Shown piece by piece: positions 51,960 through 60,302 of a DNA stretch of 64,000 bases (position 1 is its first letter; every line of letters begins with the position of its first letter). Source of the DNA: DASQMT01 sp963835735 (GTDB taxonomy: Bacteria > Actinomycetota > Thermoleophilia > Solirubrobacterales > Solirubrobacteraceae); the NCBI GenBank assembly GCA_963835735.1, contig CAWIGP010000007.1, positions 186,001 through 250,000 on the forward strand. Direction: 5' to 3'. The position numbers were made by a program, and so were the translations under genes. The notes under the pieces are model-generated. The model did no database searches. It saw only the letters and a program-made list of their open reading frames with translations, and was not told the origin of the DNA.

Positions 51960-53432
51960 TCAGGCCGGCGCAGCCTCAGCGGACTCGGCCGGCGTCGGCG
52001 CGTGCCCGTTGAGCTTGATCGACGGCGGCAGCGCCGCGCCGTAGAGCTCGGCGTCCGGGATGAACTGCTCCGGATAGCCGTACATGCCGTGCTCGGAGAT
52101 GTCGAGGCCGGCGATCTCGGCCTCCTCGCTCACCCGCAGGCCGATCGTCTTGGCGATCGCGTACCAGGTGATCAGCGACAGGACCAGGACGAGCGCGAAC
52201 ACGACGACGACGCCGAGCGCCTGGTCGCCGAGCTGCTGGAACGAGCCCGAGTACACGAGCCCGCCGTCGGGATCCCCGATCGCGTTGTACTGCGCGAGCC
52301 GCGGCGCGGTGAACAGGCCGCAGGCGAGCGTGCCCCAGATGCCCGCGAGGCCGTGCGCCGACAGCACGCCGACCGGGTCGTCGAGCTTGCGGTCGATCAG
52401 CATGATGCTCGGCACCACGATCAGGCCGCCGACGATGCCGATGATCGGCGCCGCCCAGTTCTCGACGTAGCCCGAGCCGGCGGTGATCGCCACGAGGCCG
52501 GCGATCAGGCCGTTGCAGACCATGCCGATGTCGACGTTGCGCTGGAACACGGCCGTCGCCAGGTAGGCGCCGAGGATGCCGCCGGCGGCGCCGAGCATCG
52601 TGATCATCGCGACCTCGGCGAAGCGGCCGTCGGCCACGCCCAGCGTCGAGCCCGCGTTGAACCCGAACCAGCCGATCAGCAGGATGAACATGCCGAGGCC
52701 GAGGATGTACATGCTGTGGCCCGGGATCGGCCGCGGCTTGCCGTCGGACCCGTACTTGCCGCGCCGCGCGCCGAGGATCAGCAGCCCCGCGAGGGCGCCC
52801 GTGGCGCCGACGAGATGCACCGCGGTCGAGCCTGCGAAGTCCTGCATGCCGACGTTGCTCTGCAGCCAGCCGCCGCCGAACACCCAGTGCGACGCGAGCG
52901 GGTAGATGAAGGCCGCGAACACCAGCGCGAAGATCGCGTGCGCATGGAACTTGATCCGCTCGAGCGTCGATCCCCACACGATCGCCAGGCAGACGGCGCA
53001 GAACGCGAACTGGAACAGCCACTTGGACTCGATCAGCGCGTCCGAGAGGCCCATGATCCCGAACGCCTCCTGCGGGTCGCCGTAGTCGCGCAGGAAGAAC
53101 CCGTCGTGCCCGATGATCTCGCCGTTGCCGAACGCGAACGCGAAGCCGACGGCGTAGTAGGCGAAGGCGGCGACCGCCATCCCGATCAGCGCCTTCGGCA
53201 CGAGCGTCCCGACGTTCTTCATCCGCGACATGCCGGCCTCGAGCGACAGCAGTCCGGCGAGCATGAACAACACCAGCACGGCGGCGATGACCACCCAGAG
53301 CGTGTTCAACACGGTCGACTCGCTCAGAGCGCCGTTGTTGGCGGCGTCCAGCGAGTCGGCCAGTGCGGTGCCCGGCAGGGCCAGGACACCCAACACCACG
53401 CCGGCGCCCGCCGGCAGCAGCATTCGTCTCAT
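51960..53432 (-). CDS. amt: Ammonium transporter
   Basis: A 490-residue Amt channel. A cleavable leader (LLPAGAGVVLGVLALPGTALA) precedes eleven expected helices. Family signatures include DFAGSTAVHLVGATGALAGLLILG, containing the first pore histidine, and LSAHGLAGIWGTLACGLF, containing the second. A cytoplasmic C-terminal tail of about 60 residues follows. No PII gene adjoins it, which is unusual because amt and glnK often pair. GAGGAGG precedes the start. Confidence 0.95.
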   Translation of the reverse strand: MRRMLLPAGAGVVLGVLALPGTALADSLDAANNGALSESTVLNTLWVVIAAVLVLFMLAGLLSLEAGMSRMKNVGTLVPKALIGMAVAAFAYYAVGFAFAFGNGEIIGHDGFFLRDYGDPQEAFGIMGLSDALIESKWLFQFAFCAVCLAIVWGSTLERIKFHAHAIFALVFAAFIYPLASHWVFGGGWLQSNVGMQDFAGSTAVHLVGATGALAGLLILGARRGKYGSDGKPRPIPGHSMYILGLGMFILLIGWFGFNAGSTLGVADGRFAEVAMITMLGAAGGILGAYLATAVFQRNVDIGMVCNGLIAGLVAITAGSGYVENWAAPIIGIVGGLIVVPSIMLIDRKLDDPVGVLSAHGLAGIWGTLACGLFTAPRLAQYNAIGDPDGGLVYSGSFQQLGDQALGVVVVFALVLVLSLITWYAIAKTIGLRVSEEAEIAGLDISEHGMYGYPEQFIPDAELYGAALPPSIKLNGHAPTPAESAEAAPA

Positions 53433-53604
53433 TCAATCCTCCTCGGGACAGTGATGACGAAAGCGTCCCGCCGCGCGGCCCCGGCGCCTATCGCCCTGCG
53501 GTCGGAACCGGAGCGGCCGCCGGTGTACACGGAGTCGATCGCGGCCGGCGTTTGCACCGCCACCGAGCGGCTCGGGCGCGGGCGGGGCGTGCAAAAATGC
53601 GCGC

Positions 53605-53610
53605 TATACT
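53605..53610 (+). promoter_or_regulatory. -10 box of the alpha operon
   Basis: GCTATACT (box TATACT) is the closest match to the bacterial consensus in this group and carries the shared GC before the box. It gives a leader of about 100 bases before rpmJ. No -35 match was found. Confidence 0.6.
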
Positions 53611-53719
53611 CGCTGGTCGCCTCCGGGGCCGCGAGGTTCTGGCGTGCGTCACGGGATGGTAGCGGCGGCCGTACGGGCAGCCAGAGCCAGCCCGCTGAGT
53701 TCAATCACCGAAAGGGATC

Positions 53720-53833
53720 ATGAAGGTACGACCGTCGGTCAAGCCGATGTGTGAGAAGTGCAAGATCATCCGCCGGCACGGGCGCGTGCTGGTGATCTGC
53801 CAGAACCCGCGACACAAGCAGCGCCAGGGGTAG
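53720..53833 (+). CDS. rpmJ: 50S ribosomal protein L36
   Basis: The smallest ribosomal protein, 37 residues: MKVRPSVKPMCEKCKIIRRH, then the second half with VICQNPRHKQRQG. The CxxC pair and the later Cys and His form the zinc ribbon, so it is the zinc type. AAAGGGA precedes the ATG. It heads the alpha operon, and infA is not upstream. Confidence 0.97.
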   Translation: MKVRPSVKPMCEKCKIIRRHGRVLVICQNPRHKQRQG

Positions 53834-53841
53834 GTACCGCT

Positions 53842-54225
53842 TTGGCTCGAATTTCGGGGGTCAACATCCCCCTCAACAAGCGCGTCGAGATCGGCCTCAC
53901 GTACATCTACGGGGTCGGCCGGCCCACGTCGAACAGGCTTCTGAACGAACTCGGCATCAGCCCGGACACGTACGTCCGTGACTTGACCGAGGACGAGGTC
54001 TCGAAGCTCCGCGACCTCATCGACCGCGACTTCACCGTTGAGGGCGACCTCCGCCGCGAGCGCTCCCAGGCCATCAAGCGCCTGATGGAGATCGGCTGCT
54101 ACCGCGGCATCCGCCACCGGCGCGGCCTGCCCGTGCGCGGCCAGAACACGAAGACCAACGCCCGCACGCGCAAGGGTCCCAAGCGCATGTCGATCGCGGG
54201 CAAGAAGAAGGCGACGAAGAAGTGA
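53842..54225 (+). CDS. rpsM: 30S ribosomal protein S13
   Basis: A 127-residue head protein that contacts the P-site tRNA. It begins MARISGVNIPLNKRVEIGLTYIYG from a TTG codon at 53842, and has GCYRGIRHRRGLPVRGQNTKTNARTRKG and a lysine-rich end. Its stop overlaps the rpsK GTG. Confidence 0.97.
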   Translation: MARISGVNIPLNKRVEIGLTYIYGVGRPTSNRLLNELGISPDTYVRDLTEDEVSKLRDLIDRDFTVEGDLRRERSQAIKRLMEIGCYRGIRHRRGLPVRGQNTKTNARTRKGPKRMSIAGKKKATKK

Positions 54226-54620
54226 GTCCGGCCCCTCGTCGACCTCAGCGCGGCCGCCGCAAGGTCAAGAAGAACATCCCGATCGGCCAGGCGCACATCA
54301 AGACGTCGTTCAACAACACGATCGTCGCGCTGACCGACCGCGAGGGCAACGTGATCGCGTGGGAGTCCGCCGGCGGCGCCGGTTTCAAGGGCTCGCGCAA
54401 GTCGACCCCCTTCGCCGCCCAGGTCACCGCCGACGCGGCCGCGCGCAAGGGCATCGAGCAGGGCATGCAGAAGGTCGAGGTGTTCGTCAAGGGCCCGGGC
54501 TCGGGCCGCGAGACGGCGATCCGGTCGCTGCAGGCCGCCGGCCTCGAGGTCACGGGCGTGCGGGACGTCACCCCGCAGGCACACAACGGATGCCGCCCCC
54601 GGAAGCGGCGCAGGGTCTGA
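54222..54620 (+). CDS. rpsK: 30S ribosomal protein S11
   Basis: A 132-residue platform protein. It contains GQAHIKTSFNNTIVALTDREGNVIAWESAG and ends with the conserved DVTPQAHNGCRPRKRRRV. The GTG start overlaps the rpsM stop. The basic N-terminus is typical. Confidence 0.98.
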   Translation: MSPAPRRPQRGRRKVKKNIPIGQAHIKTSFNNTIVALTDREGNVIAWESAGGAGFKGSRKSTPFAAQVTADAAARKGIEQGMQKVEVFVKGPGSGRETAIRSLQAAGLEVTGVRDVTPQAHNGCRPRKRRRV

Positions 54621-54630
54621 ACAGGATTTC

Positions 54631-55251
54631 ATGGCACGCGATACCTCTCCTCAGTGCAAGCAGTGCCGCCGCGAGGGACAGAAGCTGTTCCTCAAGGGCG
54701 AGCGCTGCCTGACCGACAAGTGCGGCGTCGAACGGCGCTCGTACCCGCCCGGCGAGCATGGCCGCGGGCGCCAGAAGCAGTCCGAGTACCGGGTCCAGCT
54801 GCGCGAGAAGCAGAAGGCCCGCCGCTACTACGGCGTGCTCGAGAAGCAGTTCCGCAACTACTACGACAAGGCCTCGCGCCAGCCGGGCATCACGGGCGAG
54901 AACCTGCTCCGGATGCTCGAGTGCCGGTTCGACAACGTCCTCGTGCGGCTCGGCTTCGCCGCCTCACGGCGGCAGGCGCGCCAGCTGATCCTGCACGGGC
55001 ACTGGACCGTCAACGGCCGGCGCGTGAACATCCCGAGCTATCAGGTGCGTCAGAACGACGTCATCGCCATCAAGGCGGAGACGGGCGCGGAGACGGTCAT
55101 CCGCGACGCGACCGAGCTGGTCGCGCAGGTGCCCGCCTGGCTGCAGGCGGACCACGACGCGCTGACGGCGAAGGTGCTGCGCAAGCCCGAGCGCGCGGAG
55201 ATCGCGGCGCCGGTGCAGGAGCAGCTGATCGTCGAGCTTTACTCGAAGTAA
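54631..55251 (+). CDS. rpsD: 30S ribosomal protein S4
   Basis: A 206-residue assembly initiator. An N-terminal cysteine cluster (CKQCRREGQKLFLKGERC) probably binds zinc. The S4 RNA-binding domain is seen as MLECRFDNVLVRLGFAASRRQARQLILHGHWTVNGRRVNIPSY. It starts ten bases after rpsK. The presence of the cysteines marks it as the zinc-type paralogue. Confidence 0.97.
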   Translation: MARDTSPQCKQCRREGQKLFLKGERCLTDKCGVERRSYPPGEHGRGRQKQSEYRVQLREKQKARRYYGVLEKQFRNYYDKASRQPGITGENLLRMLECRFDNVLVRLGFAASRRQARQLILHGHWTVNGRRVNIPSYQVRQNDVIAIKAETGAETVIRDATELVAQVPAWLQADHDALTAKVLRKPERAEIAAPVQEQLIVELYSK

Positions 55252-55334
55252 CGACCTTGGACCCCGCGCTCCGGCTCCCCCGACTCGGCGCGCGGGCGGC
55301 TTCCCCACGATAGAGACACGACGTTAGGACCCTG

Positions 55335-56330
55335 ATGCTCGACTTCCAGATCCCCCGAATCACCGCCGAGTCGGTCGAGGAGAATCGCGGCTCCTTCACC
55401 GTCGAGCCGCTGGATCGCGGCTTCGGCTACACGTTCGGCAACTCGCTGCGCCGCGTGCTGCTGGCGTCGCTCGCCGGCGCTGCGGTGACCTCCGTGCGGA
55501 TCGAGGGCGTCGCGCACGAGTTCTCGACGATCAGGGGCGTGTCGGAGGACGTCACCGACATCGTCCTGAACCTCAAGGGCATCGTGTGCCGCATGCACTC
55601 CGACGCCACCGAGGTCGAGGCCCCGCTGGTCGTCACCGGCCCGGGCGAGATCACCGCGCGCGACATCGACCTGCCTTCCGGCGTCGAGATCCTCAACCCG
55701 GACGCGCACATCGCGACGCTCGAGAAGAAGACCAAGCTCGAGCTGTACCTGACGATCGGCCGCGGCCGCGGCTACCGGCCGGCCGAGGACAACAAGTCCC
55801 CGGACCAGCCGATCGGCGTGATCCCGATCGACTCGATCTTCTCGCCGGTCAAGCGCGTCGCGTACTCGGTCGAGCAGGCCCGCGTCGGCCAGCGCACCGA
55901 CTTCGACAAGCTCACGCTCGACATCGAGACCGACGGCTCGATCGACCCGCAGGCCGCGCTGCGCGAGGCCGCCGAGATCCTGATCTCGTCGCTGGCGATC
56001 TTCACCGACGAGGACCGGATCGAGGAGCTGCGCGCGGGCCCCGGCGGCATGGGCGCGCTCGACAACGGCGGCGGTGCCGGCGGCCAGGCGGCCCTGGCGG
56101 GCGTCGGCGGCCGTCCCGGCGGCGGGCCGATGGACGACATCCTGATCGAGGAGCTCGAGCTCGGCGTGCGCTCGTACAACTGCCTCAAGCGCGCGGGCAT
56201 CCAGACGGTCGGCGACCTGATCGGCAAGTCCGAGGGCGAGCTGGCGGCGATCCCGAACTTCGGCAAGAAGTCGATCGACGAGGTCGTCGAGACGCTCTCC
56301 CAGCGCGGCCTCACCCTGCGGACCGACTAG
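55335..56330 (+). CDS. rpoA: RNA polymerase alpha subunit
   Basis: The 331-residue assembly scaffold. The N-terminal domain has FTVEPLDRGFGYTFGNSLRRVLLASL, and the C-terminal domain that binds UP elements and activators has LELGVRSYNCLKRAGIQTVGDLIGKSEGEL. The two are joined by a glycine/alanine-rich linker (GALDNGGGAGGQAALAGVGGRPGGGP) that is longer than usual. No frame breaks are present, unlike rpoB and rpoC. Confidence 0.97.
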   Translation: MLDFQIPRITAESVEENRGSFTVEPLDRGFGYTFGNSLRRVLLASLAGAAVTSVRIEGVAHEFSTIRGVSEDVTDIVLNLKGIVCRMHSDATEVEAPLVVTGPGEITARDIDLPSGVEILNPDAHIATLEKKTKLELYLTIGRGRGYRPAEDNKSPDQPIGVIPIDSIFSPVKRVAYSVEQARVGQRTDFDKLTLDIETDGSIDPQAALREAAEILISSLAIFTDEDRIEELRAGPGGMGALDNGGGAGGQAALAGVGGRPGGGPMDDILIEELELGVRSYNCLKRAGIQTVGDLIGKSEGELAAIPNFGKKSIDEVVETLSQRGLTLRTD

Positions 56331-56344
56331 TCTCTTCCACCGCC

Positions 56345-56701
56345 ATGCGCCACCAGAAGACCCGTCACAAGCTCTCGCGCGACGCCGCGCACCGCAAGGC
56401 GATGCTGGCGAACCTGTGCGTCGAGGTGATCGACCACGAGCGGATCAAGACGACGCAGGCGAAGGCCAAGGCGGTCAAGCCGGAGCTCGAGAAGCTGATC
56501 ACGCTCGCCAAGCGGGGCGACCTGCACGCGCGCCGGCAGGCGATGTCGACGCTGCAGCATCCCGACAAGGGCGTCATCTACAAGCTGTTCGAGGAGATCG
56601 CGCCGCGTTATTCGGAGCGGCCCGGCGGCTACACGCGCATCCTGAAGCTCGGTCCGCGTCCGGGTGACGCAACGGAATTGGTGTACCTGGAGCTGGTCTA
56701 G
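56345..56701 (+). CDS. rplQ: 50S ribosomal protein L17
   Basis: A 118-residue tunnel-exit protein starting MRHQKTRHKLSRDAAHRKAMLANL and containing HERIKTTQAKAKAVKPELEKLITLAKRG. TAGTCT at 56328-56333 overlaps the rpoA stop and could provide an extra promoter. No ribosome site is evident. Confidence 0.97.
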   Translation: MRHQKTRHKLSRDAAHRKAMLANLCVEVIDHERIKTTQAKAKAVKPELEKLITLAKRGDLHARRQAMSTLQHPDKGVIYKLFEEIAPRYSERPGGYTRILKLGPRPGDATELVYLELV

Positions 56702-56728
56702 CTCTCAGGATCACCTCAGTGCGGCTTA

Positions 56729-56752
56729 CTCACCCTCGCAAGCTCGGGTGAG
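56729..56752 (+). promoter_or_regulatory. Hairpin covering the truA start codon
   Basis: CTCACCC (56729-56735) pairs with GGGTGAG (56746-56752), which contains the GTG start at 56748. If formed in the mRNA it would limit truA translation. It may equally be a weak terminator for the ribosomal operon. Confidence 0.35.
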
Positions 56753-57473
56753 CGCCTTGATTACCAGGCTCGTCCTCGAATACGACGGCACCCCGTTCGC
56801 GGGCTGGGCGGTGCAGCCCGGGCGACGGACCGTCGCGTCGGAGCTCGAGCGGGCGCTCGCCACCGTCCTGCGGCAGCCGGTCGACCTGACGGTCGCCGGC
56901 CGCACCGACGCCGGCGTGCACGCGCTCGGGCAGGTGGTCTCCTACCCGGGCCCGCCGCCGCCGCTGCGGTCGGTCAACGCGCTGCTGCCCGACGAGATCG
57001 CGGTGCTGACGGCCGAGGCGCTGCCCGATGGGTTCTCCGCGCGCCATGACGCGCTCACGCGCACGTACCTGTACCGCGTGCTGGCCCGGCCGGCGCCGTC
57101 GCCGTTCGAGCGGACGCGCGCCCTGTGGTGGCCGCATCCGGTCGACCTTCCCGCGCTCGAGGCGTGCGCCGCCGCGCTGCCGGGAGCACACGACTTCACG
57201 GCGTTCACGCCGACCGAGACCTACCACCGGCGCTTCCGCCGCGAAGTGGTCGCAGCCCGCTGGCGGCGCGAGGGCGATCTGCTGCTGTTCGAGATCGAGG
57301 CCGACGCGTTCATGCGAAACATGAATCGCGTGCTGGTCGGGACGATGCTCGAGGTCGCCGGCGGCCGCCGCAGCGTACGCAGCTTCGAGCGGCTGCTCAC
57401 CGGCCGCCCGCGCGCCGATGCCGGCGCCACGGCGCCGCCGCACGGGCTGTACCTCGCGTCCGTGCGCTACTGA
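56748..57473 (+). CDS. truA: tRNA pseudouridine38-40 synthase
   Basis: It modifies uridines in the anticodon arm of tRNAs. The 241-residue protein has the catalytic aspartate in AGRTDAGVHALGQV, with LEYDGTPFAGWAVQPGRRTV near the start and FMRNMNRVLVGTMLEVAGG near the end. GTG at 56748 is chosen; a TTG at 56757 is an alternative. It overlaps the convergent oxidase by seven bases. Confidence 0.95.
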   Translation: MSALITRLVLEYDGTPFAGWAVQPGRRTVASELERALATVLRQPVDLTVAGRTDAGVHALGQVVSYPGPPPPLRSVNALLPDEIAVLTAEALPDGFSARHDALTRTYLYRVLARPAPSPFERTRALWWPHPVDLPALEACAAALPGAHDFTAFTPTETYHRRFRREVVAARWRREGDLLLFEIEADAFMRNMNRVLVGTMLEVAGGRRSVRSFERLLTGRPRADAGATAPPHGLYLASVRY

Positions 57474-58648
57474 ATCGCGTGACCGGCGCGGAGCAGGTTC
57501 GTCGGATCGTACGCGCGCTTGACCGCGCGCAGGCGGCGCATGTCCGCGGGCGTGAACGCGGTATGCGTGCGAGACGTGTCGGCCAGGAAGTTCAGGAACG
57601 ACCCGCCGGTGCCGTGCGCGCGCAGCGCCGGCACGGCGGCGTCGGCGATCACCGACAGCGTCGCGCCACGCGCGCCGACAGGGCCGGCGCCCGGCTCGGG
57701 GCGCGCCAGCGCGCCCGCCCAGTGGCGCACCTCCACGGTTGGCGCGGTCTCTGCGGCGGCCAGCACGGCAGCGATCGCCGCATCGGGAAGCTCGTCGAGC
57801 AGCTCCACGTGGCGCGGCGGCGTGCCGCCCATCGCCGCCTCGCCGTACGGGACCGCCCGCATGCCGTCGGCGAGCGGCCGGCCCGCGGCAGCGAACAGCG
57901 GGCGCAGCAGGCGGCGCGCGGCGGCGGGCTCGCCGTCGTACATGGCGCGGATCGCGAGCACGCGCCGGCCGTCCTCCATGCGGGTCAGCAGCACCGCGGT
58001 GCTGAGCGCGTCCGGCGCGCCGGCGATCCAGTCGCGGTACCGCGCGAGCGTCTCGGCGGCGCGCTCGATCTCGAAATAGGCGGTGCCGGCGTAGACGTTC
58101 GCGACATGGTGCAGCCGGAACTCCAGTGACGTGACGACGCCGAAGCTCCCTCCGCCGCCGCGCAGCGCCCAGAACAGATCAGCATTCTCGTCGTGGCTGG
58201 CGACGAGGCGGCTCCCGGCGGCGGTGACCACCTCCGCGCGCAGCAGGCTGTCCGCGGCGAGCCCATAGCGGCGCGACAGCCAGCTCAGCCCGCCGCCGAG
58301 TGTGTAGCCGGTCACGCCGACGTCCGCGTGCGATCCCGACAGGGGAGCGAGCCCGAACGGCGCGGCGGCGGCGACGACCGAGCCCCATACGGCACCAGCG
58401 CCGACGCGCGCCATAGCGCGGTCGCCGTCGACCAGGACGGTCGCCATCCGGGATGTGTCGAGCAGCACGGCACCGTCGAGCGGCACGTGGGTGCCGTGGC
58501 CGGTGGCGCGGACCGCGAGCGGCAGCCCGCGGTCGCGGGCCGTCAGGACCGCGCCGCGCACGTCGGCGAGGGTCGTGGCGCGTATGACCAGCGCCGGGCC
58601 GGTCGGGGCCGGTTCGGCGTGGCGGGCGGTGCTCGTCTGGGCGATCAT
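57467..58648 (-). CDS. FAD-linked oxidase (BBE/PCMH type)
   Basis: A 393-residue flavoprotein. The FAD-binding PCMH domain runs from VIRATTLADVRGAVLTARDRGLPLAVRATGHGTH to GSHADVGVTGYTLGGGLSWLSRRYGLAADSLL. A substrate domain follows, and the ending VKRAYDPTNLLRAGHAI is typical of berberine-bridge-like oxidases. The histidines in TGHGTH may carry the flavin. The frame is open upstream, but ATG at 58648 has CAGGAGA before it. The substrate is unknown. Confidence 0.88.
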   Translation of the reverse strand: MIAQTSTARHAEPAPTGPALVIRATTLADVRGAVLTARDRGLPLAVRATGHGTHVPLDGAVLLDTSRMATVLVDGDRAMARVGAGAVWGSVVAAAAPFGLAPLSGSHADVGVTGYTLGGGLSWLSRRYGLAADSLLRAEVVTAAGSRLVASHDENADLFWALRGGGGSFGVVTSLEFRLHHVANVYAGTAYFEIERAAETLARYRDWIAGAPDALSTAVLLTRMEDGRRVLAIRAMYDGEPAAARRLLRPLFAAAGRPLADGMRAVPYGEAAMGGTPPRHVELLDELPDAAIAAVLAAAETAPTVEVRHWAGALARPEPGAGPVGARGATLSVIADAAVPALRAHGTGGSFLNFLADTSRTHTAFTPADMRRLRAVKRAYDPTNLLRAGHAIQ

Positions 58649-58819
58649 CGTCGGGGTCTCCTGCGGCGTGCTCGGGGTCGTCCCGGGCAATGACTGCGCC
58701 GCCGCGTAAAACTCATCGCGGGCGGTTGCGGCGCGAGCGCTCGTGGCGGTGCGCGATGCTGTCGGACGGCGGGCATCGAGGGGAGCAGGATCGGCCGCGG
58801 CTCGGTGCGCGACAGCGAC

Positions 58820-58993
58820 CAAAACGTCGAGATTGGCGGGCGCCGGGGTCGCCGGTCGACGTTCTGGCCGTCATACGCCCAAAACGTCGAGCGACCGCCG
58901 CGAGCGGCGCCGGTCTCGACGTTTTGGGCCTCGAGCGTGGGCCGCATGATGTCGAGCGACAGGGCCGATCGCCCGCGCGCTCGACGTTTGCGG
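58820..58993. repeat. Cluster of AACGTCGAG elements in alternating orientation
   Basis: Copies occur at 58820-58834 (forward), 58856-58863 (reverse), 58879-58893 (forward), 58914-58928 (reverse) and 58980-58993 (reverse, shorter). The middle pair forms a perfect 14-bp inverted repeat, CCCAAAACGTCGAG and CTCGACGTTTTGGG. The same core makes the inverted repeat at 569-623, over 58 kb away. Confidence 0.75.
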
Positions 58994-59012
58994 CCGCGCC
59001 GATCGCGCGCCC

Positions 59013-59214
59013 CCCTCGATGCCCGCCGTACGCGAGCGCCGGCGCCACCGAGCGCGCTTCGATTCGCGCTCGCCCTCGATGCCCGCCGAACGCCCGCGCG
59101 CTCGACGTCTTGCGAGCGCGCTCGATCGCGCTCGCCCTCGATGCCCGCCGTACGCGAGCGCCGGCGCCAACGAGCGCGCTTCGATTCGCGCTCGCCCTCG
59201 GTGCCCGCCGGGCG
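59013..59214 (+). repeat. About 80-bp direct repeat, two copies 122 bp apart
   Basis: The sequence starting CCCTCGATGCCCGCCG at 59013 recurs at 59135 with only a few differences over about 78 bases. A shorter internal copy of the CGCTCGCCCTCGATGCCCGCCG segment lies between, and an inverted copy of its core (CGGCGGGCATCGAGGG) sits at 58767-58782. Confidence 0.7.
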
Positions 59215-59252
59215 CCGCGCCCGCACTTCGATCCGGTCGAGGGCCGGCGGGG

Positions 59253-59771
59253 CTACCGCGCGTCGCTCATGCGCTCGTAGTGGCGGCGCGCCTTGGCGCG
59301 GTTGCCGCAGGCGGCCATCGAGCACCACTGCCGGCGGCCGCCGCGGGAGGAGTCGTAGAAGTGCAGGATGCAACCGCGGCCGGCGCAGTGGCGGATCCGG
59401 GCCGGGCCCAGCCGCAGCAGCTCCAGGAGGTTCTGGGCGGCCAGCCACGGCACCCGCCAGCGCTCGGCGTCGACCTCGAGCGCGCGCTCCGGCCCGTCCG
59501 GGCCGAGGCGCTCGGTCAGCCGGCCGTGGGCGAGGACAGCGTTGAGCGGCGCCGCGTCGTCGCGCCGCGCGACGGCCGCGCGGATCGCAGCGCGCGCCTC
59601 CCGCAGCGCCGCGGCGTCCGTCGCCGCGCCCGCGTGCCCGGCGGCGCGGAGCCACGTCTCGACGCCACCCGGCTCGGCGAACAGGTCGCGCCGAGTGCCG
59701 CTCTCCATCCATTCGGTGTTGACGAGATCGAGCGCGAGCGGCTCCGAGGTGAGCGGGCGAGGGTCGTCCAT
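59253..59771 (-). CDS. ABATE/CGNR zinc-finger regulator
   Basis: A 172-residue protein with an N-terminal ABATE domain (LALDLVNTEWMESGTRRDLF) and a C-terminal CGNR zinc finger (RHCAGRGC, then WCSMAACGNRAKARRHYERM). The family is regarded as stress-related DNA-binding regulators. It is divergent from the glyoxalase-like gene and shares an intergenic region containing a promoter with an inverted repeat, so it is the likely regulator of that promoter. A minus-strand TACACT lies nine bases before the ATG. Confidence 0.85.
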   Translation of the reverse strand: MDDPRPLTSEPLALDLVNTEWMESGTRRDLFAEPGGVETWLRAAGHAGAATDAAALREARAAIRAAVARRDDAAPLNAVLAHGRLTERLGPDGPERALEVDAERWRVPWLAAQNLLELLRLGPARIRHCAGRGCILHFYDSSRGGRRQWCSMAACGNRAKARRHYERMSDAR

Positions 59772-59801
59772 CGTGCGGCCAGTGTAACCGTCGACTCGGA
59801 T

Positions 59802-59856
59802 TTGACAGGTTAGATACCGTTGCTCTAACCCTCCCTCCTCTCCAAGGTGGTTAGAT
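59802..59856 (+). promoter_or_regulatory. Glyoxalase promoter with operator-like inverted repeat
   Basis: TTGACA (59802-59807), a 16-base spacer and TCTAAC (59824-59829) form a plausible promoter. A perfect inverted repeat GGTTAGA (59808-59814) and TCTAACC (59824-59830) fills the spacer and covers the -10. GGTTAGAT recurs at 59849-59856, just before the ATG. This is a typical layout for a repressor site. Confidence 0.6.
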
Positions 59857-59860
59857 CGAG

Positions 59861-60301
59861 ATGAAGACCGGTCACGTCGGCCTGAACGTCCCCGACATCG
59901 CCCGCGCGCTGCCGTTCTACACGGGCGTGTTCGGCTGGGACGTCGTGCGCGAGAGCGAGGATCCCACCAAGCGCTTCGCGTTCCTCGCCGACGGCGACGG
60001 GCTCGTCCTGACTCTGTGGGAGCAGAGCGACGGCGGTTTCGCGAGCGACCGTGCCGGGCTGCACCATCTCGCGTTCGAGGTCGAGTCGATGGCCGAGGTG
60101 GAGGCGGCCGAGGCGCGCGTGCGCGAGCTCGGCGGGACCGTGCAGCACGGCGGCATCGTGCCGCACGGCGAGGGCGCGGGTTCCGGCGGCATCTTCTTCA
60201 CCGACCCCGATGGGATCCGCCTGGAGATCTACGCGGGCGACGGCGCGGAATCGCACGGCCCAGCTCCGGCCGGGGCGGCGCCGACCTGCGGGTTCTTCTG
60301 A
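59861..60301 (+). CDS. Glyoxalase/VOC-family protein
   Basis: A 146-residue vicinal-oxygen-chelate protein with two beta-alpha-beta-beta-beta modules. GHVGLNVPDIARALPFYTGVFGW supplies the first metal histidine, GLHHLAFEV the second, and GIRLEIY a glutamate ligand. VOC members include glyoxalase I, dioxygenases and antibiotic-resistance proteins; the substrate is not evident. It is controlled from the GGTTAGA promoter and followed one base later by the FMN-barrel gene. Confidence 0.85.
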   Translation: MKTGHVGLNVPDIARALPFYTGVFGWDVVRESEDPTKRFAFLADGDGLVLTLWEQSDGGFASDRAGLHHLAFEVESMAEVEAAEARVRELGGTVQHGGIVPHGEGAGSGGIFFTDPDGIRLEIYAGDGAESHGPAPAGAAPTCGFF

Positions 60302-60302
60302 G

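Larger units (their letters stand above)
58649..59252. other. Repeat-rich intergenic island
   Basis: About 600 bases without a credible gene; the open frames are arginine-rich artefacts of GC content. The region is built from several copies of an AACGTCGAG element in both orientations and from a larger CCCTCGATGCCCGCCG-containing direct repeat, described separately. No promoter or RNA gene was recognised. Confidence 0.6.

Noticed and set aside
53433..53719. infA or a tRNA in the amt-rpmJ gap
   Set aside because: No S1-like IF1 sequence and no tRNA-like fold or TTCGA-type arm could be found in this stretch.
58690..59252. CRISPR array in the repeat island
   Set aside because: The repeats alternate in orientation and vary in spacing and length. 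There are no uniform spacers and no cas genes.
58690..59813. Plus-strand arginine-rich open frames as genes
   Set aside because: They lie over repeats and over the CGNR gene complement, lack domains and have codon use unlike neighbouring genes.
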